A stretch of DNA of 64,000 nucleotides from Adineta vaga (taxonomy: Eukaryota > Rotifera). Below are positions 37,501-50,283 of this stretch, in pieces (the stretch's first letter is position 1; every line of letters starts with the position of its first letter). The stretch is taken from the NCBI GenBank assembly GCA_021613535.1, contig CP075495.1, positions 9,548,001 through 9,612,000 on the forward strand, in the 5' to 3' direction. The notes beneath the pieces were generated by a model. It saw nothing but the letters and a program-made list of their open reading frames with translations. It was not told where the DNA came from and did no database searches. A program made the position numbers and the translations under genes.

Positions 37501-40500
37501 TAACCACGTGATTCAATACCACGCAAAGCAATCTGACTATCAGCTAATTCAATATGTAAAGTATGTTCTTCGACATCATCTTTCGTACATTGACGAAGAC
37601 CAACTAAGGATACAGATGCATCAACAGTCTATAAAAGAAAATAAAAATCATTCAATAAAATGAAGGATTTTTATTGAGAATGATACTAAAGAGTATAGAG
37701 TTTTATTTCGCTTGTTTTTGAAGATGTAATTAGTAGTACATATTAATCGAATATTATCGAGATATTAGAACAAAATCATTCGTTTTGGCTATATTTCTAG
37801 TCAATAAATAGAATAGATACGTTCATGTTAGTAATGACTAGTTAAAAGCTATATATCTGAAAATTAATGTACTGATGCAATTTAGGATTGTTCATGCGAG
37901 ATTAAAGCTAATAGTATCACCTTGTTTATACTGTCTCTAGTTTTCTAAATCCATTCTGAGTTACATTAATAGCATAGATAAAGGATATTCTCCATTGTTA
38001 TTCAACGTGCAATCTTAGAACAATTCTAATAGCATGTCTTGTAACGGGAAACATATGCTTAACTGAAATGACATCATAGATGCAGATATCTACAGTTACC
38101 AAAGTACTAAGCTACTAGATTAGACGTAATACGTTATCCATTGAATAAGATTAATATAAAATATTCAACTAATGCATAGATACATACCGGATCAGGATCG
38201 ACACTTGCTCGATGTTGACTTTCATTAATAAGTTGATCAAGGAAAGATGCTAATGTTGATGGTTGTGATGTTGTTACATTTGTTACTCCATTTATTGTTG
38301 TTGTCACTGTTGTTCCTGAATTTGAAGTCGATTCATCTGTAATTGTTGATGTCATATTTGTACTATCATCTGCTGGTGAATAATCTGAAGGTGTAGGAAG
38401 AGTTTTTTCTTGTTGTAAATGATCAAGTTCTTTTGCAAATGGATTAGAAAGATTTGATCGAAGAATGTTATTTCGACGATAACGTTCATAAACAAGAAAA
38501 AGTGTTCGACGATTTGTTAAATTCCAAACGGCTTTCAATTCCTCGATTAATACTGTATGTGTACTACTTTTACTACTTGTTGATGGCGATCGTATATAAA
38601 TCAGACTATCTAAACTCAGAAAAAATGTTCGCTGCTGTTGGGATTCTTGTGGATTATCATCTTTCGCAGTTGTTGTTGTTGTTGCTGCTGCTGCTGTTGT
38701 TGTTTCATTGATTTCTTTATCCTCATTTGCATCTCTTAATAACCACGTTTGTGCACGTTTTAAATTGACATTCATCATTTTAGGTTTCCATAGAATGTTT
38801 GCACGTCGTGCTAAACCATCATGATGATCAATTAGATGTAATTCTTGATAGGTAACAAAATTGAATAGTTGACAATCAACTTGAGCACCTGTTTGACGAG
38901 CAAATGATGTTAAATATTTTACACGAAATTGTGGAAGAATTAATTGTAATTCAGCTGCTTGATAATGACGAGAAAGTAAAGGTTTACGTGGTGGAACAAC
39001 TGTTTCACCAATTGGTAAAAATAATGGTCCACGACGAGTTGGTCGAGTAATAGACATCATAGTATTCTATTTGAATGAATAAAAATAGGTAACAAAAAGA
39101 AAAGTAGAAATAGCATTGCTTCTCACTTTCACTCGTTCACAAAATCGAAGTGTACTAGCGTAAATCGTACATGTCGGTGGTGTTTCACCTTTTGGAACAT
39201 CTTTACATTCAAATTTTGCTGTTGCATTCAAATGATGTGAACGATAAAGAGCATAAGAATCATGTGGCTAGAAAATACAAATTCTTCTATAGAAACAATC
39301 AAGATAAATATATGATATATGTGTGATCAGAAATTTTATCTGACATCATGGATGTATATCAGACTGACTTATCAATATAAAAATGACATCATATCACACA
39401 TGTCGGAAAGGAAGATTTGAACATGAGTAGTTCGAATTCAACTATCGAAAGGCCATTCAACTAAATTTACTTTCTCTATTCCCCATGAATTAACTGCATT
39501 TCGTGTATACAAGCGAACAGCATGATGATCATTTGGATTACCAGCACATAGCCAATTGATAGATATTCTATTTATACAAAAAAAAATGAATAAATTATCA
39601 AGAAAAGAATTCTATTTTTGTAAACCTTGTATCAACATTGGGTAAATAGAGTAAACAACAATCATCATATTTTGAACTCGTTCGTAATTTAATTGAAAGA
39701 CTTGATGCTTGATATATAAATTTTCCATTTGTCCAATCAACATACGCTTGATCCCAGAACCATTCCATTTCTTCGGTATCATTATATGGACTTGAAGCAA
39801 CATGATATAGCCAAGACATTTTATTTGCTGCAAATGACCAACGTCCGTGAAGATAAAGACGAATTTTATCCCACCAAGGAAGTAATGGAGAAGGATCTAT
39901 TGTGCGAGGAGTAATACTATTCATACATAAATTTACTTGGGCCATTGTATTTTCCCACTAGAATGAAAAAAAAAAGATATTGTTATGAATAAAATAATGA
40001 TAATATATGAACTTACAGCTGGTCCATAGGAAATGAGAAAAGAATCAATATCCGAATTGATATCATGATAAAATTTTAATGGTGAAAGAAGACGTTGTAC
40101 TTGAAAGCCATTTGATAAATATGGTTCTCCAATTTCAACTGATGGTGTTCTTATTGACTCTAATGTATCCGGTGTGACTTCTGCTGCACAGATATGTCCC
40201 CATAGATGAAATTGTTGCATTTGCCATAATGGTTGTCGAAAATCTCGAAAATGTATGGACCATTCATCACATCTTAATATCACATAACGACACCATATTG
40301 TACATAAATCACTAGTTGCCATTGGAATTTGTGTACTTTCGGAATCAATGTGATGTATAATATTTAAAATATTTTCTTTTCCTGTCCATGATTGATCAGC
40401 TAATGCAGTTAAATCAACTTGTCTTAAATGCCAACGTATTAAATTACGTTTAATACGTTGACTATTTTCATCATAATTCGTTTTTTGACTACGTTGTACA

Positions 40501-43500
40501 TAAACTTTTGAACTTGCTTCCATTAAAGCTCGTTTGATTTCATTGACATTATTCAATGGTTGAGATATACGTTCAGATTCATCAATACGCTGTTGAAGAA
40601 CTTGTTCACGTAATTCCCGCTCTTGATATTCATCCGCCATTAACTAATCAGAACCAACAGAATATTTATTTCTCATTTCGGAAAAAAAATATATAAAATG
40701 ATAACTTACACAATAATTTTGAAATAATTTCACTTCAAATAAATCATCTGTAATAGTTAATTCAAAATCCTACGTAAATAAAAGAGAACAAAGTTCGAAA
40801 AGAACTAGAAAATGTCTCGCAAGCTTACATTAACTTTAATTGATAGATCTGTCCAAACATCATTCGAAATTGTATGTCGAGGAATGTCATTGAGAAAATT
40901 CGATGACATATCACCATTATTATTATGAATACGTTTTAACCATTTACGAATATTTACTAACTAAAAATTTCCAATAGAAAACGTTTTTGTTTAATAAGAA
41001 ATATATTTCTCAAATTGTAATATTGACCTTTTCAACAACTTCATTGAATGTCGAATCGAAAGGAAAACGAATAGAAAATGAATTGATTTGAATTAAACTA
41101 GCTCGATTATGAATCATATCAAGTGTCGTAATTGTTTTCTTCAATAATAATCGTTCAGTTGTTAAACTTTCTGATTGAATTAAACGTGTAAATAAAATAT
41201 TCTAATATCAAGAAAGAAAAGGTGAGTGCAAGATTTTCTTTTCCTATAAAAACAAAACATTACATTGACCAAAAAGATACATTGTTGTTGACAATCGATC
41301 ATTAATTGAGAACATTTCATTTCCATTTGTATAACATTATCATATAAACGTTGACGTATCAAACGAGCAGAAAATTGATGAAGTTCCAAATGAATCCTTC
41401 AAATTTAATAACACGATACAATACAATAAAAATAAAACGAGACTCAAATCCTTGCTGTAGTGATCAAAGTAGAATACTTTTTCATGAATAATAAAACTAA
41501 AACTAAACATTTCATATACCTGTAATCATTTGATAATTGTAAATAAACATGAGCACATGCATCTATTTCAAATTGAATATTATTCTTCGATGTCCGTAAT
41601 GTATTATCATTATCATTCGTAGTATTTGATTCCGACGGAATTTTCTCTTCATATGATTTCAATGATGCAACATAACGATATAGAAATAGATGTAATTTAG
41701 TCGACCATACTAATGTAATATCATGTGGAATAGATATTTTTATCGTTGAATTTGTCTACAAAGTAAATATATCATTCAATTTGGAAATCAGTATATACAT
41801 ACTCGTTGATATTGAATATTCAGACGGCGAAGATCAAGTACTTTTTGACCTTGTATCAATGAAGTTAATGGCTAAAAATCAAAAATAATATGTTCGAATA
41901 TGTTCAAGATGAAAGACTACGAACTATATTATTTGTTGGTTGATTTTGAAAGAATGTTGCCAATTTTTTCATATTTATCTGTGTTCGACTAGCAGAAACC
42001 GATGATATAGAAAGATATAAGTATACTAAAAGAAAATATCAATAATTTAACTTTTCTTCTATGTGAATTTTTATATACCTGGTAAACTATCACAAATTAC
42101 TAATGAAATCGTTTTCATTTGTAATGATAAATCAATAGAACGATTTGATTTTAACTGTGATTTTGTTGATGAATTTGATCGAATAGTTTGAAAACGTTTT
42201 AAAAGATTGAATAAAATCTGATTAGATTGAACACGTAATCCATTGATATCAGATTGAATCTGTATTATTTGATTCATTAATATCTATATAAAGAAAGAAA
42301 TTGATTATGAAATTCTATCTCTTTAATTTTCCTTACAGTAAAACTGGCATTTGGAAGGCTAAATAAACAATTCCAAAGATGTTTCTTATCAAGATCATCG
42401 ATGATTGATTGTGAAAAGATACTATCAGTATTAGTGACATTATCGGATGTATATATCAGCATATTTTTTAATTCAATCAATGATCTAAAGTAAAATACAT
42501 AGAAAAGAAAGTTTTTCATATTTTAATTTTTCAATACTTTGTTTCAAAATTTTGATTGGAATGAAATATAAGTTTTGAAAAAGTCATTTGCCAAATAAGA
42601 TATTCGTTTATATCAAGCATTTGAAAACGAATCGCAGGTTTTAAAAATTGGAATGATAAATCAATTTGTCGATTGAATTTCCAAGAACTAAAAAAATAGA
42701 ATGTATTCAAAGAAAAACTAAACATTTAGATTAACCTGTTCGACGACGACGACGATGATGCTGATGACCGGGAAGATAGTAAAGTATACAATTGTTCAAT
42801 AGTTTGTTCATGTAAGTGAATATTGAATTCATTTAATTGACATGCAATGTCAAGACGAACAGGATATATCTGAGAAAAAGATAACGTGCATAGAATTCAG
42901 TTGTAAGCTAGAACGCTCTAAATTAGTAATCTTTTATTCTATGAAGAGTAATTCTCTTGAGATAGATTTTTATCTTATTATTTCAAAAAGATATATTTAA
43001 CTTTGACTTGCATGACAAAGATATAAACTTGACATACGAAATCAATGAAGTTTTTTTTTAAAGGAATGTTCAATACGAGTTAAATCGAACTTACTGTTAG
43101 TTGACATAGACCATTGATGAGAAGTGTCGAATGAGAATGAAGTCGAAAATTAGTAATATATGCATGTCGTGTTTCGGAAGATGTTTTCGAAGAATTATGA
43201 AATGAAAAATGAGCAGTATCAAGACTATGATAATAACGAGTTTTATCTCTAGATAAATAAATTGAAAAATGAAAATTAGAGAAACTTTCAATGAAAACAT
43301 ACTCAGTTGTATATTGAATATCAAAATATTGAATAGATATATTAAGAAATGGATTATGAAGAAATTCTAACCATTGATCAAATTTGTTAAAGAAATTATT
43401 CGATTGTGTTGGTGGAGTTACTGATAATAGATTTGGATCTACATAACGAAAATTTGATATTCGTTGTTGTTCTTGGATGGTAGATTGAACTTGTTGTTGT

Positions 43501-44368
43501 TGTTTCAAGTAATTGATTAGATCTAAAACAAAGCAAATATAAATTCATAATGCGTATAGGATTTCTTCTCAGTAGAATCGATTAACATACTGTTATTAAA
43601 TTCAATTAACCAATGTGTCGTATTAATCAATAAACGTTGATTTAAATCTGTTTGTATTTCAATACTATTCCATGTTGATTTAAATAATATAATCGATGGA
43701 ATGTCAGTAAATATAAATTCGACACCTTCACAATTGATTCGCATATCCGAACTATGAAAGATGATACAATGAAAGAGATTCAAAGCAGTTATTTTTCCAC
43801 ATACTTTGTATTATTTGGAACAGCAGCTGGTTGTAATGAAATGCGTTGAAAAGAAATGTGAGCATTTTGATATTCAATTTGTAATTGTTCAATACGAATT
43901 GAAAGATACTAAATGAAATCTTTCGGTTTTTTTAATCATGAATGTTTGGAAAAAGAATTTCTTACTTTAAGTAAAGATAATCTCGTTTTCCATTCTGTCT
44001 TTGATTTCAATTTTGTAACATTTTTATTTGTCTGTGAATGAATTGTCAAATGAATATTATTGAGTACTATTTGTGGTATACGTCCAAGAAATATTGAAAA
44101 TAAAGAAAGAAAATTTGCATATTTAATACGAAGTTGAAATCGTTGATGATTTATATCAAGCTTTTGTACATCACCAAAACTAAGTGAACTAAAATGAATC
44201 CGAATTTGATGAAACCAATTTAAATAAATTAGAAATAAACTAGAATAAACAAACATAATTCAATTGATATGTTTATAAATATTATCTCTACCGTATAGAT
44301 AACCATAGAATTAAAAATATCAAACCAAATCCAAGAAGAAAGAAACCAAAAATTCCTCCGAAAACCAT
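34556..44368 (-). CDS. BLTP2: Bridge-like lipid transfer protein 2 (BLTP2/KIAA0100/hobbit), many exons
   Basis: One large gene on the minus strand, from MVFGGIFGFF at 44368 down to the final exon 34556-34594 (DLIAQFKRRKDT). First exons: 44292-44368 and 43966-44239. It then continues through dozens of short exons split by introns of about 50 nt; the longest intron lies at about 37630-38187 and another of about 200 nt near 39269-39470. The N-terminus is one hydrophobic helix, the ER anchor of this family, followed by a rod of beta-rich repeats that in known members forms a lipid-conducting groove at ER-plasma membrane contacts. Diagnostic strings are PSPLLPWWDKIRLYLHGRW (near 39880), ASKYDDCCLLYLP, GNPNDHH, RGPLF, RGIESRGYVILSATNA (near 37510), TSWHVDLQGMQYFATT, and IKIPEVSLIVSYKI near the C-terminus. 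These match KIAA0100/hobbit rather than VPS13 or BLTP1. Estimated length is roughly 2,400 residues. Confidence 0.9.
37630..38187 (-). other. Unusually long intron of the BLTP2 gene
   Basis: About 555 nt of AT-rich sequence without coding signal, lying between the exons coding ...ASVDPDP and VDASVSLVGLRQ. Nearly all other introns of this gene are ten times shorter. Confidence 0.6.
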
Positions 44369-44758
44369 CTTCTTTTTCTGATCATATGGAATCAAAAGAA
44401 TCGTATATATGAATGATTCACTAACTACATATTTTCTTAGAGATTCATTCGCGTCTGAACCATTCGTAGCGACATAGATGTCACTTATCATCGGAAATAA
44501 ATAATCTGAATTTTTTTCTTTAATAATCATTTGAAATTTGTCTATTTAGAAGATTTTCATTATTTTACAAACGTAACTAGAAAAAACAAATAAAAAGTTT
44601 TGTTTCTGAAAATCCAATAATTCTTGAAAAATTTGATTGGTTCAAAATGATTTTGAGTTTGTCTACATGTTTATTTGGTCTTTTTCTTCGAGTCGAATTA
44701 ACTAGAAATAATAATTTTAATTCTCTTGTAGATTATTCATTGGTGAATTTAATTACAT
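44369..44758. promoter_or_regulatory. Shared head-to-head promoter region, BLTP2 / RPS20
   Basis: Only 390 bp separate the two start codons on opposite strands, so transcription of both must start here. A splice-acceptor-like ctcttgtag at about 44723-44731 before the RPS20 ATG suggests a 5'UTR intron, common in ribosomal protein genes. Confidence 0.5.
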
Positions 44759-45185
44759 ATGGCTACAAAAGATCCAACAACTGGAAAAGTTCCAGCACAA
44801 GCTGGCGCTGGTGAACAACAAGAATATAGAATTCGAATTACATTAACATCACGAAATGTAAAATCATTGGAAAAAGTCTGTGCAGATTTAATTCAAAAGG
44901 CCAAAGATGAAGAAATACGTGTTAAAGGACCTGTACGTATGCCAACAAAAGTTTTACGTATAACAACACGTAAAACACCTTGTGGTGAAGGTTCAAAAAC
45001 GTGGGATCGTTTTCAAATGCGTATTCATAAACGTGTTGTTGATTTACATTCAAAATCGGAAATTGTTAAACAAATCACATCCATTAGGTAAGAGAAATAT
45101 CTCTTATTTCATTGAATTTTCATTCAATATTTTATTTAGTATTGAACCAGGTGTAGATGTTGAAGTAACAGTAGCCGATTCATAA
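44759..45185 (+). CDS. RPS20: Small-subunit ribosomal protein uS10 (RPS20)
   Basis: Cytosolic 40S protein of the uS10 family. Exons 44759-45087 and 45140-45185 give 124 aa. The core reads [69 protein letters not shown] and, across the junction, [18 protein letters not shown], which is practically invariant in animals. The N-terminal ~20 residues are variable as usual. The single intron is 52 nt. Confidence 0.97.
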
Positions 45186-45444
45186 ATGATAAAGAAAAAA
45201 CGAATTGGGATATTGAAGAAAAGATATTAACATCCATCTTGGCTTCTATTTTCTCGTTGTTTTTGTTGAATTTTATATCAAAATAAAAAAACAACAAAAT
45301 TTCATAACAACCATAATAAGAAATGAATTTCGTATTAAACTATTGTCATGAATGACGAAATATTCTGATTCATTTAGAATGTATATTTATTGCCGAAGAA
45401 AATAATGGAAACACTCGTGATTTTAGTTAACTTTAGTACACAAA
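45186..45444. other. RPS20 3' region
   Basis: AT-rich 3'UTR and spacer, no coding signal. An AATAAA-like hexamer (caaaataaaaaaac) lies near 45279. Confidence 0.4.
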
Positions 45445-45528
45445 CTAGATTAAATATTTAAAAATAACAACAAATCCAGCTGCAGCACCGGAAAGAAGTG
45501 CACCAGCTACAAATAATCCAGCATCCAT
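45445..45528 (-). CDS. Candidate 27-residue single-helix micropeptide
   Basis: A complete small frame, ATG at 45528 and TAG at 45445, coding MDAGLFVAGALLSGAAAG followed by FVVIFKYLI. Almost the whole peptide is one hydrophobic helix with small residues grouped as GAAAG (a GxxxG helix-packing motif), an acidic residue at position 2 and a Lys near the C-terminus. A splice-acceptor-like pyrimidine stretch ending cgattag stands two bases before the ATG, so a 5'UTR intron, or membership in a longer spliced gene, is possible. It lies tail to tail with RPS20. Codon choice resembles neighbouring genes. I recognise no family; small regulators of pumps or respiratory complexes have this architecture, but function is not implied. 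Confidence 0.4.
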   Translation of the reverse strand: MDAGLFVAGALLSGAAAGFVVIFKYLI

Positions 45529-46330
45529 ATCTAATCGACAGTAGAAAGTAAAATATTTTATAATATTAGACAGACTAGTTTTGTCTTTTGTAATTCGTAT
45601 TTATTGGGTGTATGAAATGTATGAAGAGGTGACAGTTAAAACAATATATATATATATATCGATACGACTAAGGAAAAATACAAAATCATTTATTGCTTGA
45701 AGAAGTTTTCTAAATTCTTTGAGTATAGCTTCTCTTTTTCCTTTTAATAATTTCAATGAAAAGCTCATCATTCAAAAAGTATATTAACTCGATCTACATA
45801 GCGGAATCAATCAATAGTAACGATGGGCTTTTTCTATTATAAATAGAAAATGAACGTTCTTGAAAATAATTTTTATACTATTTTCTGCACATGTACAATC
45901 CAAATAACATAATAAAAGCAGACTAAGAGTGTCATGCAATCCTTAGATTATGTCAAGCAAAAAACTTTCCATCGACTATTGATACTGTCAGATAAATTTA
46001 GAAAAATGTTATGTTGTCTCTTCATAAAGAAATGCAAGTATATCTTCACAATTAGATATGTCAATAGTTCTTTCTTCATTCCATTCAAATAAACTATAGT
46101 ATACAGTTCAGAAATCAGTACAGGCGTTTTTTTGTACTCTTAAATTATATAAACATCTAATTATCGTAGTAGTCGTATTCTTCTGTTCGAAATAACGAAG
46201 GAAATGCAGTCCTGTGTAATTTCAATGGCCTCTTTCATATTTTTAGACTATTTTGCATGAATAGGAATTCATTAAAGATAAATGTGTTGAGTATATAGAA
46301 TCAATGTAAAAATCTTGCTTTTGAATTAAA
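45529..46330. other. Intergenic region with TA repeat
   Basis: AT-rich, with a TA run at about 45641-45658. No convincing upstream exon for the micropeptide was found. Confidence 0.4.
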
Positions 46331-47494
46331 TTAATAAGCATTATTTCTAAGATTTTTTCGTCGTACATTTTGATAGTCTATTATTTGTGTTCTATCCATA
46401 CCATTCTGTGTAAATGTTCCGCCAAAACCTAGCGTTATTGATGGTTTAAAAAGATTTTTACCAGTCAAAAACATTAAAACTCGGTGGATTATTTTCAATA
46501 ATTCTGTCCGGAAAATTTTTGCTGAAAGTGTATAAAAGAAAAATCCAAGTGTATGGGAACCATACGATACTAAACGTAGAATTCCAATTAATAAACTATA
46601 TCGAGCTTTTTGTAAAGATGTTTGTTGAGTTTGAGATGTAAATGTTTCAACTAGTTTTTGTATTGCGAATGGTAATGTGAAAATAATAATAATTAAGACT
46701 TGAAAAAGAAGCATTATTAATAATTGTGTATCACGTCGTCTAATTGAATATGATTTCATGTGTTTATTTTCCTTACTTGTTGGAATAACTAAACGACGAT
46801 TTCGTCGAATATTTTTCAATGTCAAAAGGCCAAAAATTAACATCAAAACAGGTGGTCCTAAAGCATAGAAACTTAAATACTGAAGATCGGATAGCAGACG
46901 ATAAATTCCCGTTAGAGCATAACATGAAGCTGCTAAGGAAATGGAATTAATTTGAATCCCAAACCAATATAAAACATGAGCATAAGCGATAAAACAAACT
47001 ATACATGTAATTAAACTTATTCGACGAGTAAATGACACTCTATTGAAACGTTGTTTAGCATGCATACTCGATAACCAACGATCCATACATGCTAAGACAA
47101 TAAACCATGTTGATAATGTTCGAGAATAATACGTTAAAAAATATCGAATTTTACAAAATATATCTGAACGAAGACTCATATCATTTCCGTAACCATCGGA
47201 AAAAATTCTTGTAAGAATTACCCAATATAAAACAATAAAATTTGATAATGTATTGTATAGCAAATATTGTACACATGAATTATTCCAGAGACTTCGACGA
47301 GTAAAGATAAGCACATTTAATATTAAACCAATTGTACCAAAGAAAAGAAATCCTATTGGAAAATATCGATTTATTTGAATATTAACATAACTTAACCATT
47401 CTATCTCGAGAGATGAAGACATCAGTGTATCTATTACAATGTAAAAACTGAAAATGTCGTCTGCATCAATGCTTAACTTGACTTTCCCTGTCAC
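46331..47494 (-). CDS. Rhodopsin-like GPCR, unrelated subfamily (single exon)
   Basis: A 387-residue intronless seven-helix receptor. Helix 1 carries GLILNVLIF and helix 3 ends in LACMDRWLSS, a DRW variant of DRY. A Cys before helix 3 (DIFCKIRYF) and one in loop 2 (AASCYAL) can form the disulfide. Helix 6 reads FQVLIIIIFTLPFAI, and helix 7 ends FFFYTLSAKIFRTEL, where FFFY stands at the NPxxY position. The pattern is that of lophotrochozoan FMRFamide-like orphan receptors; the ligand is unknown. It is not closely related to the 1042-8985 array. The first Met may be upstream of the true start: the Met at MSSSLEIEW (about residue 25) would give a more usual extracellular N-terminus. Confidence 0.8.
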   Translation of the reverse strand: MTGKVKLSIDADDIFSFYIVIDTLMSSSLEIEWLSYVNIQINRYFPIGFLFFGTIGLILNVLIFTRRSLWNNSCVQYLLYNTLSNFIVLYWVILTRIFSDGYGNDMSLRSDIFCKIRYFLTYYSRTLSTWFIVLACMDRWLSSMHAKQRFNRVSFTRRISLITCIVCFIAYAHVLYWFGIQINSISLAASCYALTGIYRLLSDLQYLSFYALGPPVLMLIFGLLTLKNIRRNRRLVIPTSKENKHMKSYSIRRRDTQLLIMLLFQVLIIIIFTLPFAIQKLVETFTSQTQQTSLQKARYSLLIGILRLVSYGSHTLGFFFYTLSAKIFRTELLKIIHRVLMFLTGKNLFKPSITLGFGGTFTQNGMDRTQIIDYQNVRRKNLRNNAY

Positions 47495-50283
47495 CTAAGA
47501 TTATCCATTCTTGTCATGCTGTGTTATATGAAATTATAGTTCTTTCAAAATCATATTCTATCAAGTGTACTAGAAGGAAGATTAAAGATGAGATTACTGT
47601 TATCTAAAAGAAATTCATTTCTTGCATAGTGCACAGATGCGTCACTTTTGTTTCTTAAATCATTATATTGTTTGATGACATCCTAGCATAAAAACGGAAA
47701 TGGATTTTCATTTATTTGCTGTCTATCAAGAAGTAAATACTTTAGAAAAAGAAAATCGACATGCGTTTCTATACAAAAGATCTTTTCATTAATCTTTTAT
47801 CCGAAAAATCTTTGTTACTTGACAATTTAATTATAAAAATATTGAATAGAAGAATAATAAAGTCTTGATAGTTCTGATTTTGAAAAGATAATCTTGTGTG
47901 GTTCAATCAAATCCAGAAAAAAAGTTTATCAAGTTTATTCTCTTGGATCTTGTTCTCTCAAGGTAAATAATTCGAAAGATTTTCTTTCAGAAAATGCCAA
48001 TGAATAGGCATACTAAGTTATATATAGTAACTACACGATAAAATACCTCGATCGAACTAAGTATATCTCTTCATCGACAATCCTATTTACATTTTCTTAA
48101 TTGTAAAACCTTTGCGTGCATTGCAAATATTTATCATAGAAAATAGCTCAACGTAAATTCATCTTTCAAATTAAAAACTTAATCGTGATAATTGTAAAAA
48201 GCAGAATAATTTTACAAAGAAAAAACGATATAGGCCAACTTTTAAACATGATCACGAATAACAAATATTATATTAGATGTTGTTTTTTTCTCTCTTCATC
48301 TTCATTCGTTGACGATGTAGTATTCATTAACATAGAAGCTAATTACTATGTTAATATTTTTTCTTTTTTTGTTGACATTAGAGAATTGAAACTATATTTC
48401 ATCGAAACTATTATTTTTCAGTATTAAATTCATAAATATTAAACATAGAAGAATGTTCTTTATGAACTCAAACATCAATATCTACTTTAGAGTTATCTCA
48501 TGTTATGAGAATCAACAAATGAATTTCCCTAATGAATTGTGAACATGGATAAATATGAAGACATTATTATTAGATCAAGTTTAATTCACGATGTATTTTC
48601 TAAATCTATTGATCGTTTTGCACAAATTTGTATCATTTATCTAATATATGACCAGAAGATTAGTAGAATTTGATTACTAAGAAAAAACATTTCATTAAGA
48701 TACTTATCATAATGTTCTTCGAATATAACATATGTGAAATATTAATTATTTAAGAATATAAATGAAATTGAATGCTTTTATTTCATACATATATACGCAA
48801 TAAGTATATGAAAAAAAATAATGACGTCGTTTTTCTTTCCATAAGTCATATAGTCATTATCGATTCTTTTAGTTTAATCGACTGCATCAAGTATACTTGA
48901 ATGATCATTCTCATCTACATCATTAACTTGAATTGATAGTTTTGTTTATCGATATGATTTTATACTCTATGTTATCTCATTCGATTGTTTAACAGATACG
49001 TTTGGAATGCAGAAGTAAATACAACAATTGGGTATTTGACTTTAAATCGCTTTACGATTAATGAGTAAGGACACAACAATTTTTGTATTTCAGAAGATTT
49101 CTACGACGGAAAAATGAGTTCTTCAATGCATAAAAAACACATTCAGATAGAAATAGATTCCTTTTTTTTTCTTCTTCAGTATAATAGTACTTCAAGGACA
49201 GTAAAGGAAAATCAGTATGTGAAGCGTTTCCCATACAGCAACTTCATTGATTCATGTAGCGAAAAATCATGACAAGAAATTTAGAATATCTCAATATCAA
49301 TCTGGTGGCTAAGAATTAATTACTGTTCTCTGTAGTAGAATCGTTTAATGTCTAAACGGGAGATGAACATTTCTGGAACTTACATAATTTCCAGGGAGTT
49401 TTCTTCTTCTTTCAATTTTCTATAGCAAACATGCAGAAATGTTCTATTAGTTAGTTGGATGTATTTTTATTGCTTTTTATCTAGTTTTTTTGCTTTTCCT
49501 TCACAAGCAATGACACTACTGATTAGATTGACGGATATTTCTCGTTCCTCTTTTTTTCTTCCTCTTTTGTCTTACAGTTAACCATGAATAGACTCGAATT
49601 TAGGCAGAATGAAAATTTCTTTTCGTGCATCATTCGCTAACTAGTTTTGTTTTTGTAGATAGAACATATTTGCAAAGATTTTTTTTATAAATCTCTTTTG
49701 TTTCATGTTACAACTTGACATGCAACATGTTACTTACAACTAAAAAGAAATGCGGGTTAAGTATATCTTTCACTTCAAATGAGAGCATTGTTTTGAGTCC
49801 GTTATGAGTTAGATATGTAAAAAATTTCTCGCGTAAAAATCGAGATTTTATGATAATAATCTCTATTAACCAGAATTTAAGCCAGAGAGAACAGAAGATA
49901 TGTAAACATCCTGTTTTTTTATATAAATTTTGCTTTTACTTTTATTTTTCTCTCGAGTATGACTGAAGAGAAAAGTTTTCTCACTGGAATTACACACTAC
50001 TGTGTTACACGCTTGATCAACAATATAATAATTTTTCAAAAGAATGAAGTACCCTTTATCATTCGCAGCTTTCTCCTATTTTGAAGCATTACTACATATT
50101 CAATTACATTTCTTTTGATTACTTAAGATAATTATTTTACCATGGTAGTATTTCCTCTAATAGTTTAAATAGGTTTGCATGCATAAATAAATACGCTAAG
50201 AAAATTCATACTCTAGCTTTTTCTTCATCGTGTTAGATGTTAACTAATTTGTATCTCAATCTTAGTTTTAGGATATATAATCT
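47495..50283. other. 2.8 kb divergent intergenic region, no gene seen
   Basis: Between two GPCR genes transcribed away from each other, so it should contain both promoters. Very AT-rich, with only short chance frames (for example 48185-48427). Confidence 0.45.

Noticed and set aside
38454-38711. Plus-strand frame ending in poly-Leu
   Set aside because: Antisense of a Thr/Ala repeat in a BLTP2 exon.
39405-39470. tRNA-like TTCAAATC and short inverted repeat (atgtgtgat/atcacacat) in a BLTP2 intron
   Set aside because: No acceptor stem, A-box or cloverleaf of normal length can be drawn; it is an intron of the lipid-transfer gene.
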